Source of the DNA: Methanoflorens sp963701995
GTDB lineage: Archaea; Halobacteriota; Bog-38; Methanoflorentales; Methanoflorentaceae
DNA length: 64,000 nucleotides
Assembly (NCBI GenBank): GCA_963701995.1
Contig: OY969693.1
Coordinates: 1,736,001 to 1,800,000 of the forward strand
Direction: 5' to 3'
Made by a program: the position numbers and the translations under genes. The notes beneath the pieces were generated by a model. The model did not search any database. It was given only the letters and a program-made list of their open reading frames with translations, and had not been told where the DNA came from. This document shows positions 35,209-44,870 of the stretch, piece by piece. Positions within the stretch are counted from its first letter, which is position 1. Every line of letters starts with the position of its first letter.

Positions 35209-35502
35209 ATGCCCACATATATTCAGTTTTATAAATGGACTCGAGCAGGGATCGAGACGGTGAAGGACCAACCGGTGCGATCAGGATTCGGTAAAGAGCT
35301 TTTCAAGTCTATGGGTGTAGAGGTAAAAGCCCTCTATTTCACCTTTGGAAAGCAAGATATGATTACCATTAATGAAGCACCCAATGACGAGGTTATGGCG
35401 GCCGCGGCGCTCAAGCTCGCCAGCCTCGGCCCTGTAGAGGTAGAGACGATAAGAGTGTTCACAGAAGCAGAAGCATACGAGATAATTGAGCGTATTCCTT
35501 AA
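35209..35502 (+). CDS. GYD-domain protein A
   Basis: 97 residues, ribosome site GAGGTGACC 8 nt before ATG. MPTYIQFYKWTRAGIETVKDQPVR...GVEVKALYFTFGKQDMITINEAPNDEVMAAAALKLASLG is the GYD ferredoxin-like fold; the GYD motif itself reads GKQDM here, i.e. changed. Paralogue of the next gene (about 45% identity). GYD proteins are small and widespread, function unknown. Confidence 0.88.
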   Translation: MPTYIQFYKWTRAGIETVKDQPVRSGFGKELFKSMGVEVKALYFTFGKQDMITINEAPNDEVMAAAALKLASLGPVEVETIRVFTEAEAYEIIERIP

Positions 35503-35585
35503 GTTCTCGAGGATTACAGAGCAAACGTCTAATTGCTCGGTCTTGCAGAACGCTAAATGCTAGAAAATTAGGAGGTGACACCAAA

Positions 35586-35879
35586 ATGCCAAGCTACATC
35601 ATGCTTCAAAAATTTACGCAAGCAGGAATTGAGAAAGTGAAGGACACGCCGCAACGAATAGAACGCGCCAAGGAAATATTCAAGTCCGTCGGCGGAGAGA
35701 TTAAACAAATCCACTTTGTCTTCGGGGAATACGATATGGTGGTACTTGTTGAGGCTCCGAGCGACGAGGCAATGGCGAAAGCGGTTCTCACGATAATGAG
35801 CCTCGGAATGGCACGTTTAAGGACATTGAAGGCGTTTCCGGAAGCAGAAGGAATAGCAATAATTCAGGGACTCCCGTAA
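35586..35879 (+). CDS. GYD-domain protein B
   Basis: 97 residues, ribosome site AGGAGGTGAC. MPSYIMLQKFTQAGIEKVKDTPQR...HFVFGEYDMVVLVEAPSDEAMAKAVL; the motif is GEYDM, closer to the family consensus than protein A. The 83-nt gap with its own ribosome site suggests a tandem duplication with shared or separate transcription. Confidence 0.9.
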   Translation: MPSYIMLQKFTQAGIEKVKDTPQRIERAKEIFKSVGGEIKQIHFVFGEYDMVVLVEAPSDEAMAKAVLTIMSLGMARLRTLKAFPEAEGIAIIQGLP

Positions 35880-35955
35880 GTCCCACGCCTGCGCTGCACT
35901 GCAAGCACGGTAAGGGTTCCAAACGTGGAGCGTTCGCGCTCCTTTTCCTTCTTTT

Positions 35956-36195
35956 TTAGCATTCAGTCAGGGCGAAACGCACATCCGCCCAGCACTGCAT
36001 AGACGCATCATAAACGTTCTCCGGCAACGGGTGCTTGTAGTGCTTCCAATCGATGCCGCTCACTCCGTGAGTCATAATATAGGCACGATTTAATTGATCC
36101 CAGCCGATAGCGTCGCCCCACTGCTCAGCGAACTTCCTCAGGTCTAAAGAGACAAAATGGCTCTCACCGAGCCAAGGTAATTTTCTGTTTTCGCG
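35956..36195 (-). pseudogene. Tyrosine-recombinase C-terminal relic (4 of 8), the longest
   Basis: About 80 codons are open on the minus strand: DLRKFAEQWGDAIGWDQ, then NRAYIMTHGVSGIDWKHYKHPLPE, NVYDASMQCWADV and a TAA at 35956. DLRKF would hold the second catalytic Arg region, HYKH the His, VYD-x-x-M the Tyr area. No start codon (ATG/GTG/TTG) in the first 40 codons and a TAG upstream, so it is a truncated gene end. Confidence 0.75.
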
Positions 36196-36275
36196 CCTTA
36201 GAGTTAGGAGCTAAATCGGAACCATTAAGTTCGTGGCGCATTTACGAGGCTGCTGATGGGTTCTGAAGCACTAAA

Positions 36276-36947
36276 GTGAGCGCAATGACCACCCTGCCTC
36301 AACTTCTCGCGGTTGTGATACCGCTTGCCATCGCCTCCATGATAAGCCCTTTGGCGATCATTACAGTCATGACAGTGCTGAGCTCAACTGAACACCGACT
36401 CAAAAAAGGCGCGATCTTTGTCGCAACGTACTGTATCGCGTTTTCGCTGATATGTCTAGTTTTTCTAGCCCTCGGAAGTCTGACGACGTCCGGTGGCAAG
36501 CCATCGCTGACGACGGTGACTATCGACTTCGTCCTCGGTCTCCTCCTCCTCTACGCCAGCGCTCGTCAGCTCATGACGAAACAGGGATCAAGAACTTTTG
36601 ACGTGACCGCAATGGGCACTGGGGCATTGGTTTCTATGGGAATCGGCATCGGCTTCGGCAACATCTCCTCATCGCTTCCGGTTCTCGCTGCAAGCAAGGA
36701 TATCGGCGTGGCTGTGTTATCCGTTTACGACAAAGCGATCGCCTTTTTCCTCGCAATGGCGATAGCCCTATGCTGGTCTTGGGGGCCACTCGCCGTTTGT
36801 GCCGTGACGCCCCGAAATTTCGACCGCATCTTCGATCCCGTCATCGGTTTCTTGAAGAAACACGGCAGTCAGCTGATTGCCGCCGTGTTCTTCCTCGTCG
36901 GCATCTTCCTTGTCGCGCGTGGCGTGACGTCGGCGATGATGTTGTAG
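36276..36947 (+). CDS. LysE/GAP-family membrane exporter
   Basis: 223 residues, GTG start at 36276 (ATG 36285 also possible). Six helices; ASMISPLAIITVMTVLSSTEHRLKKGAIFVATYCIAF resembles the N-terminal hairpin of GAP (sulfolipid-addressing) and LysE-type exporters with a conserved Pro in the first helix. The charged loop at residues 105-120 is cytoplasmic. Substrate unknown. Follows a recombinase relic, so may be acquired cargo. Confidence 0.75.
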   Translation: MSAMTTLPQLLAVVIPLAIASMISPLAIITVMTVLSSTEHRLKKGAIFVATYCIAFSLICLVFLALGSLTTSGGKPSLTTVTIDFVLGLLLLYASARQLMTKQGSRTFDVTAMGTGALVSMGIGIGFGNISSSLPVLAASKDIGVAVLSVYDKAIAFFLAMAIALCWSWGPLAVCAVTPRNFDRIFDPVIGFLKKHGSQLIAAVFFLVGIFLVARGVTSAMML

Positions 36948-37477
36948 GTCGTTGCCGATCCGGCACATTGACATTGACCGAGTGCCGCTCTTACCCGAGC
37001 CCATTCGTAAGACGTGCTTACGACCCCGTTAATCGCTCGCGCTCGGGGCATAATGGCAAAGCCACACGGTTGTCAACGGAACGATCATGGAGATGTGGCT
37101 CAACTTTGACGCTCTCGGCCTGCTGCAGCAGGTGGGGGCAGTCCCCTCAGCCGGGGCGATGGCAAAGAAGGCTGAATACTCCTAGAAGGGCAAAGAGGTC
37201 AAAGGGCAGAAGTAGTCGAGCAGCCCTCCAGTCTTAGATAGGTCGAGTGGCCCGATATCATCTGCCTCCGTTTCTGCACTGTTGCCCGACTAGAACACGC
37301 ATAAGTGCACCGCACCGCCCGCAATCACGTTTGAGCGGGACACGCTTATATACGCCCACTCGAAGTAACAGAAGGAAGCTGGGCGAACGGCGTGCTGTTT
37401 CGTGCACCTCTTTTCTTTATGTACGAAGCACCCGTCGGACAAGGAGAATCACTTAGCAGCCCTCTGCTGGTTCCGTA
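36948..37477. other. 530-nt stretch without supported gene
   Basis: A 32-codon frame at 37087 (MEMWLNFDALGLLQQV...) has no support. The TATA-like TTATATACG at about 37345 and GGACAAGGAGAATC near 37437 probably belong to the promoter and leader of the sensor kinase. Confidence 0.35.
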
Positions 37478-40400
37478 ATGGCAAAGAAAAAGCAGATTAA
37501 CGTCCTTCTAATTGAAGATAGCCCCCCCGACGCGCGGCTTGTTCAAGACCTATTACGCAATGTAAAGCACGAGCATTTTAACGTTGTCACTGCTTCCACG
37601 CTATCTGAAGGGCTTGACCGGCTCTCTCGGGATCTAGTCGACGTCATCATTTTAGACCTCAGTCTGCCCGATAGCCAAGGGCTTGTAACGTTGCGTGCTG
37701 TCCATGAGCACGCGCCACCCCTGCCCATCCTCGTATTGACGGGATCCGACGACGAAGAACTTGGGTCGAAAGCGGTGCAGGAAGGGGCGCAGCGCGTTCT
37801 CACAAAGGACGCACTGACGGACAGCGAGTCGTATGCCGGAATATTCACCCGCATGATACGATATGCCATTGAGCAGAAGCGGGCTGAGGCGGTACTCAAA
37901 GCTAGCGAGGAGCAATTTAGAACCCTCTTCGACGACTCACCGGTCGCGCAGGTGCGCTACGATGCCAATGGGCGTCCCGTTGAGGCAAATAAGGCAGCTC
38001 ACACATTCCTCGGCATTAAGGGTATAGCCGACCTCGAGCACTTGACGATTTTCACTAGTCCGCGCGTCTCAGACCACAGCAAAGCGCAATTACGAGCAGG
38101 ACATCCTGTACGATACGAACTGTTGTACGACTTTGCCGCCCTCCGAGAGAGCAAGTATTTCCCGACGACCCACTCAAGTGTGCGATATGCCGATATCCAT
38201 ACCAGCCCTCTTTTCACTGCGGAAGGCAGCGTCGGAGGATACCTTGCGCAGATTGTCGACATCACCGACAGTAAGCACGCAGCGGAAGAGCGCGATAGCA
38301 TTGCTCGATTCCCTGAAGAAAATCCCGATCCTGTGCTTCGCATCGGCTCTACCGGGCAAGTCCTCTATGCAAACGCGGCAGCCGAAGCCCTGCTGCAGGC
38401 GGTTGATCACCGTAAGGGTGACGCAGTTCCCACTCAGTGGATGACATCGCTGGACGAAGCATATAGGCGCGGGAAGCTGCTCACCGAGGACATCACGGCC
38501 GCATCGCGTGTGTTCCTGATGCGCTTTGTGCCGGTGCCCGACGAGGGCTATATGGACGTTTACGCCACGGACATCACCCGCCGCAAGGAAGTAGAAAACG
38601 CGCTGCACCAGTCCCGCGAAGAGGTGCAGTCACTCAACGAGGAGCTTACGTCAGCGAACCAAGAACTCAGCATCGTTAATGAGGCCCTCGAGCAGCGCGT
38701 GCAGGAGCGCACCCGAAAGCTCGCCTCACTGAACGAGGAACTCACAAGCGCAAACGAGAACCTTATGGTCGCTAACGAGGAACTCATCAACGAGATCAGA
38801 CATCGCGTCAGTGCAGAGCTAGAGGCACGCGCGAACGCCAGTCACATCAAGCTGCTTAACGACGTCATCACCGCAGGCAACCAAGCCGATACCCTCCAGA
38901 CCGCTATGCAAGCAATGCTCGATGCAGCGGTCGACCTGCTGGGATTTGACGGAGGTCTGCTCTATCTTCACACTGATCCCGACAACGTTGCTGAGCTTCG
39001 CGCGTGGCGCCGCGCCCCTGAGGAGCTCGTCAAGCAGGGATGTAGCGTCCCCATTACCATTCCGAACCTCGCTCCTGTTTACCGCGGCGAGTCGTGGTTC
39101 ACCGACGCCTACCCCGACGTGGGCTCATCAGAATATCGAGGGGTCATGAAGGGCGTCAGGGCAACCGCGGTAGTGCCGCTGACCGCCGGGGATCATATCG
39201 TCGGTCACTACGGCGTTTGGAGCGCGCGGCAACACAACTTCGCGCCGCAGGAGCAAGCGCTCCTTGAGGCGATCGGGCGCGAGGCAGGCACGGTGATTGC
39301 GCGGATGCAGGCTGAGGAGCAACTGCGTACGTCCTCCCGCTATGCGCGAAGCCTCATCGAAGCAAGCCTTGACCCCCTCGTCACCATCAGTGCCGACGGT
39401 AAAATCACCGACGTCAATGAGGCCACGGAGGGCGCGACCGGCTTCTCTCGGGAAGAGCTGATCGGAAGCGACTTCGGCGACTACTTCACCGAGCCGGCCG
39501 CAGCAAAGGCGGGTTATAAACGGGTCTTCACGTACGGCTATGTTAGAGACTACCCTCTCGCCATTCGGCACCAGTCAGGAAGCATAAGAGATGTAATGTA
39601 CAACGCGACTGTCTTCAGGAATGACAGCGGTGAGATTCAGGGCGTTTTTGCAGCTGCGCGGGACATCACAGAACAGAAGCAGGCACAGGACGCTCTGAAG
39701 GAGGCGCACGAGGAGGTGCGCTCGCTCAATGAAGCGTTGCAGTCGACAAACGAAGAGCTAAGGCGCTATTCACAGCAGCTCGAGGAGCTCATTGCGGAGC
39801 GAACGTCCCAGCTGAGAGACGCCGAGCGCCTCGCTGGCATCGGCGAAACGGCAGCAATGATCGGTCATGACCTCCGCAACCCGCTGCAAGGTCTCCAGTA
39901 TATTGTCGACCTCCAGAAGCTGCGCTTCGAGCGGATTCCTCCTGAAAAGCGAGGAGTTGAGGACTGGAAGAACGAAGAGGGACTCTTTGATCACATCAGC
40001 GAGCAGGTCTTCTATATGGACAAGATCGTCGCGGATTTGCAGGACTACGCTAGGCCCATCGCCCCCGAGCCTGAAGTGGTGGCAGTCAGCACGCTTATCG
40101 ACGACGTCCTTGCGTCACTCCCGCACACTGACCACGTCGAGATCAGATCCGACGTGAGCGATCTCACGGTAATGGCTGATCCGCACCTTATGCACCGCGT
40201 CTTCGCCAACCTTGCTCTGAACGCGATACAGGCGATGCCTGAAGGCGGAACGCTGACCATCAGCGCCGCTCGCTTCGACAACTCTGTCGCTATTAACGTT
40301 CGGGATACCGGCGTCGGTATTCCTGAAGAGATGAAGGATAAACTGTTCTTGCCCTTGTCTACAGGCAAGGCGAAGGGTACCGGACTCGGATTGGCGGTTG

Positions 40401-40501
40401 TGAAGCGCGTTGTCGACGCCCACGGCGGGACGATAACGTTTGAAAGTGGAGAGGGAAAAGGGACGACGTTCACCGTTACTTTGCCTACCAAGAGTGGATG
40501 A
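37478..40501 (+). CDS. Hybrid sensor histidine kinase: REC-PAS-PAS-GAF-PAS-HisKA-HATPase
   Basis: 1007 residues, no membrane helix, so soluble. Order: receiver domain (about 5-130; acidic pair in LLIEDS, phospho-acceptor D60 in VIILDLSLP, Lys in VLTKDA); PAS 1 (about 145-260) and a second PAS-like unit (about 275-370); coiled coil (375-460); GAF (about 475-620); PAS 3 (about 625-740); coiled coil (745-785); kinase core with the phosphorylated His near 797 in MIGHDLRNPLQGLQ, N-box NLALNAIQAMPEGG, G1 DTGVGIP and G2 GTGLGLAVVKRVVDAHGG. The N-terminal receiver suggests that it receives phosphate from, or sends it to, another regulator. No response regulator is adjacent. Signal unknown (redox or small ligand via PAS/GAF). 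A dead copy lies at 11541-12320. Confidence 0.95.
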   Translation: MAKKKQINVLLIEDSPPDARLVQDLLRNVKHEHFNVVTASTLSEGLDRLSRDLVDVIILDLSLPDSQGLVTLRAVHEHAPPLPILVLTGSDDEELGSKAVQEGAQRVLTKDALTDSESYAGIFTRMIRYAIEQKRAEAVLKASEEQFRTLFDDSPVAQVRYDANGRPVEANKAAHTFLGIKGIADLEHLTIFTSPRVSDHSKAQLRAGHPVRYELLYDFAALRESKYFPTTHSSVRYADIHTSPLFTAEGSVGGYLAQIVDITDSKHAAEERDSIARFPEENPDPVLRIGSTGQVLYANAAAEALLQAVDHRKGDAVPTQWMTSLDEAYRRGKLLTEDITAASRVFLMRFVPVPDEGYMDVYATDITRRKEVENALHQSREEVQSLNEELTSANQELSIVNEALEQRVQERTRKLASLNEELTSANENLMVANEELINEIRHRVSAELEARANASHIKLLNDVITAGNQADTLQTAMQAMLDAAVDLLGFDGGLLYLHTDPDNVAELRAWRRAPEELVKQGCSVPITIPNLAPVYRGESWFTDAYPDVGSSEYRGVMKGVRATAVVPLTAGDHIVGHYGVWSARQHNFAPQEQALLEAIGREAGTVIARMQAEEQLRTSSRYARSLIEASLDPLVTISADGKITDVNEATEGATGFSREELIGSDFGDYFTEPAAAKAGYKRVFTYGYVRDYPLAIRHQSGSIRDVMYNATVFRNDSGEIQGVFAAARDITEQKQAQDALKEAHEEVRSLNEALQSTNEELRRYSQQLEELIAERTSQLRDAERLAGIGETAAMIGHDLRNPLQGLQYIVDLQKLRFERIPPEKRGVEDWKNEEGLFDHISEQVFYMDKIVADLQDYARPIAPEPEVVAVSTLIDDVLASLPHTDHVEIRSDVSDLTVMADPHLMHRVFANLALNAIQAMPEGGTLTISAARFDNSVAINVRDTGVGIPEEMKDKLFLPLSTGKAKGTGLGLAVVKRVVDAHGGTITFESGEGKGTTFTVTLPTKSG

Positions 40502-40709
40502 GCGGCTTTGTACGCAGTCTGGTCTTGACTAAAAACGGCACCGCGCAGGGCTGAATTCTGCGTCCTCCCAAATTGCCTATGCGCGGCATATTTCAGCTAT
40601 GGCACGCCTTAGCACAGTTTGTTGCACCTAGGCAGATAGAGGCGTGACACTGCCTTCTTTTTTTATCTGTAGGTCGTGGCCAATTTATAAAGAGAACGCG
40701 ACCTCTGGG

Positions 40710-40967
40710 TCACGACTCGGCGGCGCCGTGAATGCAATAGTAGTCTCTAGTCAGCCCGTACTGTATGTAGACGGGGCACTTACGGCAGCCGCATCCCAGC
40801 ATTTCAGGAGGCTTTTTGCTCTTGCCGGTTGCGCAATGAACCCACCCGCTGCAATGGGTAAGCTGGAACGTCGGGCAAGTTGTGCAGCAGAGACATCTCA
40901 CCACGTTTTCTGATGTAATCGGAACCTTCACGAAAACCCCCTCGTCAGGTGGCCTAGGCTCGCGCAA
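40710..40967 (-). CDS. DUF2769-like Cys-rich protein
   Basis: 85 residues. VPITSENVVRCLCCTTCPTFQ, then CATGKSKKPPEMLGCGCRKCPVYIQYGLTRDYYCIHGAAE: spacing of Cys pairs plus CATGKS and CPVY-x-x-Y-x-L-x-x-x-YYC-x-x-G follow the DUF2769 pattern I recall from methanogens. Probably binds zinc or an iron-sulfur cluster. Function unknown. Confidence 0.75.
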   Translation of the reverse strand: MREPRPPDEGVFVKVPITSENVVRCLCCTTCPTFQLTHCSGWVHCATGKSKKPPEMLGCGCRKCPVYIQYGLTRDYYCIHGAAES

Positions 40968-41148
40968 TAGCCCCGCTATTTTCTCCTTTCATGGATCAAT
41001 AAGGTTGGGGTCCGGCAACGATAAGTGCAAGGGAACGCTTACGCTGGCGCGGTTATCTCCATACAGTTAGCTGCTCAACTCAAAACGCTAGCTTTAAGTT
41101 GACGCGTGCCGCCTACCAAGCGTCTTATTCCATAGGGGGTGAAAACAA

Positions 41149-41400
41149 ATGGCAGAAACGCCACCAACATCAGACGAGCGACCGAAAAAACCACCGGCAC
41201 AACCACCAAGCCTCAAAAGGGTATATGCCTCTATCGTCGTGGCCTTCGGATGGCTTCTCTTCATAGCATTATGGTTATTCTACTATGCGACCAGCTTTGG
41301 CATTGTCCAAAACATAGCGGTTGTCTTGCTCTCTCTCGTGGTAGCTGGCGTGATATTCACGCTATTGTGGGTCCCGTGGGCCATGAGGCAGGCCGATTGA
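41149..41400 (+). CDS. Small two-helix membrane protein, 83 aa
   Basis: ATG 41149 after AGGGGGTGAAAACAA, a strong ribosome site. Pro-rich cytoplasmic N-terminus (residues 1-25), helices at about 28-50 and 55-77, short tail. No family named. Confidence 0.7.
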   Translation: MAETPPTSDERPKKPPAQPPSLKRVYASIVVAFGWLLFIALWLFYYATSFGIVQNIAVVLLSLVVAGVIFTLLWVPWAMRQAD

Positions 41401-41527
41401 TGAGAACGGCCGGAGGAGCTTGTCGTCGTCACTGAGTTTGTGTCAGCTGTGTTGGCAAAACGCTTTGTTGTGGAGACGGCGACCGGTTAGTTTCCCCCAG
41501 CGCGCTGTTCTTTAAGCCGATTTGAGT

Positions 41528-41635
41528 TCAACCTTTCCAGTATTGTAAATATACAGCACGCACGTGCTCAGGCAGCGGATGCCGATAATCATTTTGAATA
41601 GCGAAGACGCGCACTCTAACCCCATCAGTTAAATG
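41528..41635 (-). pseudogene. Tyrosine-recombinase C-terminal relic (5 of 8)
   Basis: Minus strand reads FAIQNDYRHPLPEHVRAVYLQYWKG then TGA at 41528: same end block, with RHPLPEH and VYLQYW. Lies between the small membrane protein and cyanase. Confidence 0.7.
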
Positions 41636-41652
41636 GGAAATTTGGTTCGCGC

Positions 41653-42120
41653 CTAGAACTCCCGGTACTCAAGGTATTTCGCATCGAGCGTAATGATAAT
41701 CCTTGGCTCTCCAGCTTTGCCGGTGCCGCGCTTCAGGTCGATTGTAAAGTCGATAGCACTTGGAATGGCGTCCCCGCCTCGTCCCGTTTCATCCGCAAAG
41801 AGTTCTTGCATTCGCTGTCGAAGCGCATCGCTATAGACTCCTACCATCTCCATCAGGCGATACTTGAAGGGATCAGCGGCCATAGGCGGTTCAACCCGCA
41901 CGGGCATCTGCGCAAAAGCCGCCTTCGTTTCAGCATCAAGCTCGAGCACTTGCACTATAGTGTCTAAATCTGTGTTGTTCAATCGCTGCGTGCCGTTAAG
42001 CGCAGCAGCAATGAACATGGGATCTCTTCCTGTCTTTTCGGACAGATCGTCAAACGTCAGGTTTTTCTGACGTTTTTTCTCAAGCGCGATTCCGACTGCT
42101 GTTTTTGTGTCCATTATCAT
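41653..42120 (-). CDS. cynS: Cyanate hydratase (cyanase)
   Basis: 155 residues. The N-terminal helical domain (TAVGIALEKKRQKNLTFDDLSEKTGRDPMFIAAALNG) and the catalytic part DPFKYRLMEMVGVYSDALRQRMQELF...SAIDFTIDLKR match cyanase. Catalytic Arg and Glu (in YRLMEM) and Ser (in PSAIDF) are kept. A short insertion (DETGRGGDAIP) precedes the Ser. Converts cyanate plus bicarbonate to ammonia and CO2; may supply nitrogen or detoxify cyanate. Bacterial-type gene probably gained by transfer; flanked on both sides by recombinase relics. Confidence 0.92.
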   Translation of the reverse strand: MIMDTKTAVGIALEKKRQKNLTFDDLSEKTGRDPMFIAAALNGTQRLNNTDLDTIVQVLELDAETKAAFAQMPVRVEPPMAADPFKYRLMEMVGVYSDALRQRMQELFADETGRGGDAIPSAIDFTIDLKRGTGKAGEPRIIITLDAKYLEYREF

Positions 42121-42283
42121 TCTCTCAAGATCAGTTTATGCCAGAAACAGCTTTCCGCTTTAGCCTCTTAAAGTTTTGCATTGTGACTGGTCTGACCGTG
42201 CGTGCCTTCGTAGCGGTGCGCTTCCTTGATTTCGTGAGTAACGGCAGAAATTAAGCCAGCTCAGCCGTATATCGAATACCTTC

Positions 42284-42440
42284 TCAGGTAACGAAGTCGA
42301 CGTCTTTCCAATACTTCATATAAACATCATACAAATGCTCAGGCAGCGGGTGGCGATAATTACTCCATTCAACCCCGCATGGTTGTCAATCAGGACATAA
42401 GCGGAACCTGATTCATTCCATCGATGTCGCACATTACGCG
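42284..42440 (-). pseudogene. Tyrosine-recombinase C-terminal relic (6 of 8)
   Basis: Minus strand reads, with one frame break, SGSAYVLIDNHAGL... and WSNYRHPLPEHLYDVYMKYWKDVDFVT then TGA at 42284. The gap 42121-42660 holds otherwise only the palindromic element at 42469. Confidence 0.7.
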
Positions 42441-42468
42441 GCGCTTACATTGCAAACCTCAGAGTCAG

Positions 42469-42490
42469 TCGGAGCCACCTACAGGCTCCA
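42469..42490. repeat. Palindromic element of the GGAGCC family
   Basis: GTCGGAGCCACCTACAGGCTCC. Arms GGAGCC/GGCTCC with loop ACCTACA. Confidence 0.65.
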
Positions 42491-42660
42491 GCTGCTGTGC
42501 GATATACGTGCGCGTTACGTCCCACGAATTCTAGAACGGCACGTGAACATGAATAACACGCCGCGAAGTTGATGTTTAGATGCGTTATTGCTTCGCTACG
42601 ATACTATAGCATCAGCCGCGTATGGTTACCGAAAAAGAACAAAGAAAGGAAGCGAGAACG

Positions 42661-43095
42661 CTACAACAGCCCTTCAAGAATCTCCACGGCATCCCGGATA
42701 AACCCCGGACAGCGTGCCGGCATAACCTTGCGCTCCTTCGCTTCGGCAGCCTGATGCGGGTCTGAAAGGTTATATCCGAGCAGTCCCGTGCAATCAATCG
42801 CGCCATTTCGCTTTGTAAATTCCCTGATGAACTCACCGACGACCTGAAAGGTTTTCTCTCGCGCAGCAGTGTCCTGTGCCTGTGTACCGCCGTATCGAAG
42901 ACCGAGAATCATTACCGGACTCGAGACTTGCCCGCAGAGATTGTCCGTACGGGAAATGCCCGCGCCAAACCCCTGCGCGAGGCGCAGCGCCGTATCTCGG
43001 TCGAGTCCATAGTCTGGTGCAAAGACGGACAGCAACGCCTGTGCACAGTTAAAGCCCTGATTATACAGGGCAACCGCCTCGTCTGCTTTGGTCAT
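42661..43095 (-). CDS. C_GCAxxG_C_C family redox protein (paralogue of 33662-34096)
   Basis: 144 residues, MTKADEAVALYNQGFNCAQALLSVFAPDYG. All Cys blocks of the family are present, including GFNCAQ, DNLCGQV, DCTGLLGYNLSD and PARCPGF. Closest relative in the window is at 33662. Both copies lie next to recombinase relics, so they may have arrived as cargo of related elements. Confidence 0.88.
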   Translation of the reverse strand: MTKADEAVALYNQGFNCAQALLSVFAPDYGLDRDTALRLAQGFGAGISRTDNLCGQVSSPVMILGLRYGGTQAQDTAAREKTFQVVGEFIREFTKRNGAIDCTGLLGYNLSDPHQAAEAKERKVMPARCPGFIRDAVEILEGLL

Positions 43096-43189
43096 AGTCG
43101 ACGATTGCGGCTGATGATGATAAAGGTGCTGCCTCCTCAGACTGTTGATAGTGGACTTTTGCCTTAGCTGACTTGAACGAGATGTCTGC

Positions 43190-43964
43190 TCAGTATTTCA
43201 GGTAAATATCATAAACCGAAGTGGGAAGCAGATGCTTGTAAAACCGCCAATCGACCCCTGTAACCCCGTGCGTGAGTATATAGCTCTTGTATATAGCCAA
43301 GAACGTGCTCTATATCTTCTTTCGTCACGATGCGGTTTGTAACATTCTTACGCACCTTAACGCGCCGTGGCCTCTCTAAAAACAGCTCAAACGAATGATA
43401 TCGTATATCAAGATGCGTTTTGGCCAAGTGCTTCAGAAACGCCACTGCAAATGTCAAGACCTTGCTCTTGGAGTCTTCACACCTGTACTTCGCAAGCGTT
43501 TTCTTACGCAAGTCGGTGAGTGTTTTGGCGCTGATAGTTCCAAAAGTCGAGAGCCAGAATGCACTTGAAGCCCTGTTAATCCAGTCAGCAGATTTGCGCG
43601 TAAGCTCTGTTTTTCTATATTCTGTGTAGCTCACAAGTTCATCACGACCGAACTGGAGTTCGAGACTTGCGAGACCCCCTTCAGGCACCAGTTGTACTCT
43701 ACCTTGTGGGTGTTCGGTGGTAGATCGCAGAAATAGGCCATTTTTGCTGTCTGTTTGTCTATCCGACGCGCCTATATCCTCCTCACTAGACGGGCAAAGA
43801 CCCCCGTTAGATTCTTTGTCGTTGCCTGTTTGGATTTTTTTCACTAGCGGGCAATCAGTAGTAAAGAAGCTCAGCAAGGGCTCCGATTTCGAAAAGGAGC
43901 CTTCGAACGGCGGAGGTCGCCGGTTTGGTTCTCTTCTAATCGCATCTATGCAAAGCAGAAACAA
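43190..43964 (-). pseudogene. Tyrosine recombinase (integrase), internally deleted: N-domain joined to C-terminal relic (7 of 8)
   Basis: From about 43780 down to 43285 the protein reads like the N-terminal DNA-binding and core-binding region of an archaeal integrase (ESYTEYRK-like SYTEYRKTELTRKSADWINR, FWLSTFGTISAKTL, FLKHLAKTH, VTKEDIEHVLGYI). There the catalytic domain should start, but the next codons, one frame over, are KSYILTHGVTGVDWRFYKHLLPTSVYDIYLKY and a stop at 43190. The whole middle, with the first catalytic Arg, is missing. This locus shows that the scattered THG...HYKHPLPE blocks are integrase ends. The upstream 60 codons overlap a tRNA-like att segment (43897-43930). Confidence 0.8.
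43897..43930 (+). other. tRNA 3'-half-like segment beside the integrase relic
   Basis: CTTCGAACGGCGGAGGTCGCCGGTTT keeps the anticodon-stem 3' strand, variable loop and T-arm start of the tRNA-Val fragment, but the anticodon loop differs and the T-loop is decayed. Probable attP remnant. Confidence 0.5.
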
Positions 43965-43975
43965 GAAGTTAAGCG

Positions 43976-44167
43976 CTACGGAGACGATAGTTCGCTCGCC
44001 CTCTTCGCAGCTTTCCAGGCTGCTCGGACCCTTCTAAGAATCCTGTGCAGCGTCACGAAACACAGGCCAAGAAGCACGATAGCGACTACGGCTCCTCCAA
44101 CAAGCCCTAGCACTGCAAACATAGCGGCAATGATAAGCACGGCCACCACAAGCAGCCAGAAGCCCAT
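43976..44167 (-). CDS. Small membrane protein, 63 aa
   Basis: MGFWLLVVAVLIIAAMFAVLGLVGGAVV... two hydrophobic helices, then a basic tail (HRILRRVRAAWKAAKRASE). Of the type carried by small plasmids and viruses; unknown. Confidence 0.5.
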   Translation of the reverse strand: MGFWLLVVAVLIIAAMFAVLGLVGGAVVAIVLLGLCFVTLHRILRRVRAAWKAAKRASELSSP

Positions 44168-44394
44168 GACTAAAAATAGCCCTAGAAATAGCCCTTGTAC
44201 AAAAGACTCCCTTATCTTATCACCCCGGCCTCAGATGCCACCGCTCCGGCGCTACGACGTGCCGCTTGGATCCTGATCCACCGCACACGTGACGATCACC
44301 GCATCGCGTTGAGCCAGCGCTTGGTGTTGTGCGTAGACCCCCAACATAGGCCGTTAGCACGCGCTGAATCGTAGGTGTGGCCAGCGGCGGCTTC

Positions 44395-44589
44395 TTATGC
44401 CTCTCTAAGCAGGCATGCCATGTCAGCCTCGTCCTTATGGTCGTCCAAGCAGGCAAGTGCCAGCCGGACTATGTCATCGTGGGATAGGTCCTGCTTCTTG
44501 GCCGCTTCTATCTTGCGTTTGAGCAGAGTAAGCCACTCCCTCGTATCCTTCGAGATGGTTATGGTCGTTTTATCTTGCGTACTTGTCAT
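44395..44589 (-). CDS. Ribbon-helix-helix-like protein (antitoxin/CopG type), 64 aa
   Basis: KTTITISKDTREWLTLLKRK has the alternating strand of an RHH domain, then SHDDIVRLALACLDDHK as second helix. RHH proteins repress plasmid or toxin genes. No toxin partner is evident beside it. Confidence 0.6.
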   Translation of the reverse strand: MTSTQDKTTITISKDTREWLTLLKRKIEAAKKQDLSHDDIVRLALACLDDHKDEADMACLLREA

Positions 44590-44870
44590 TTGTCATTCTT
44601 CCTGTGCTGCTTTGGCTATAGGGTAACGCTAGTACTTGTGATACTGTCTATTTGTATTTAGTTGCAGGTTGTCCAAAGGGCCTGCTCTAAAAAAATGCGG
44701 AAGTTCGCTGAGCAGTGGGCGACATAGTCGCGTTAAGAGTCAAATCGTGCTTATATGCTGACTCACGGTGTTCTGGGAGTCGAGTAGAGCAACTATCGAC
44801 ATCGGCTGCCTGAGCAGGTGTAAACATCGATATGCGGTATTGAAGGATGCGTCGCAGGGAATAGAGAATC

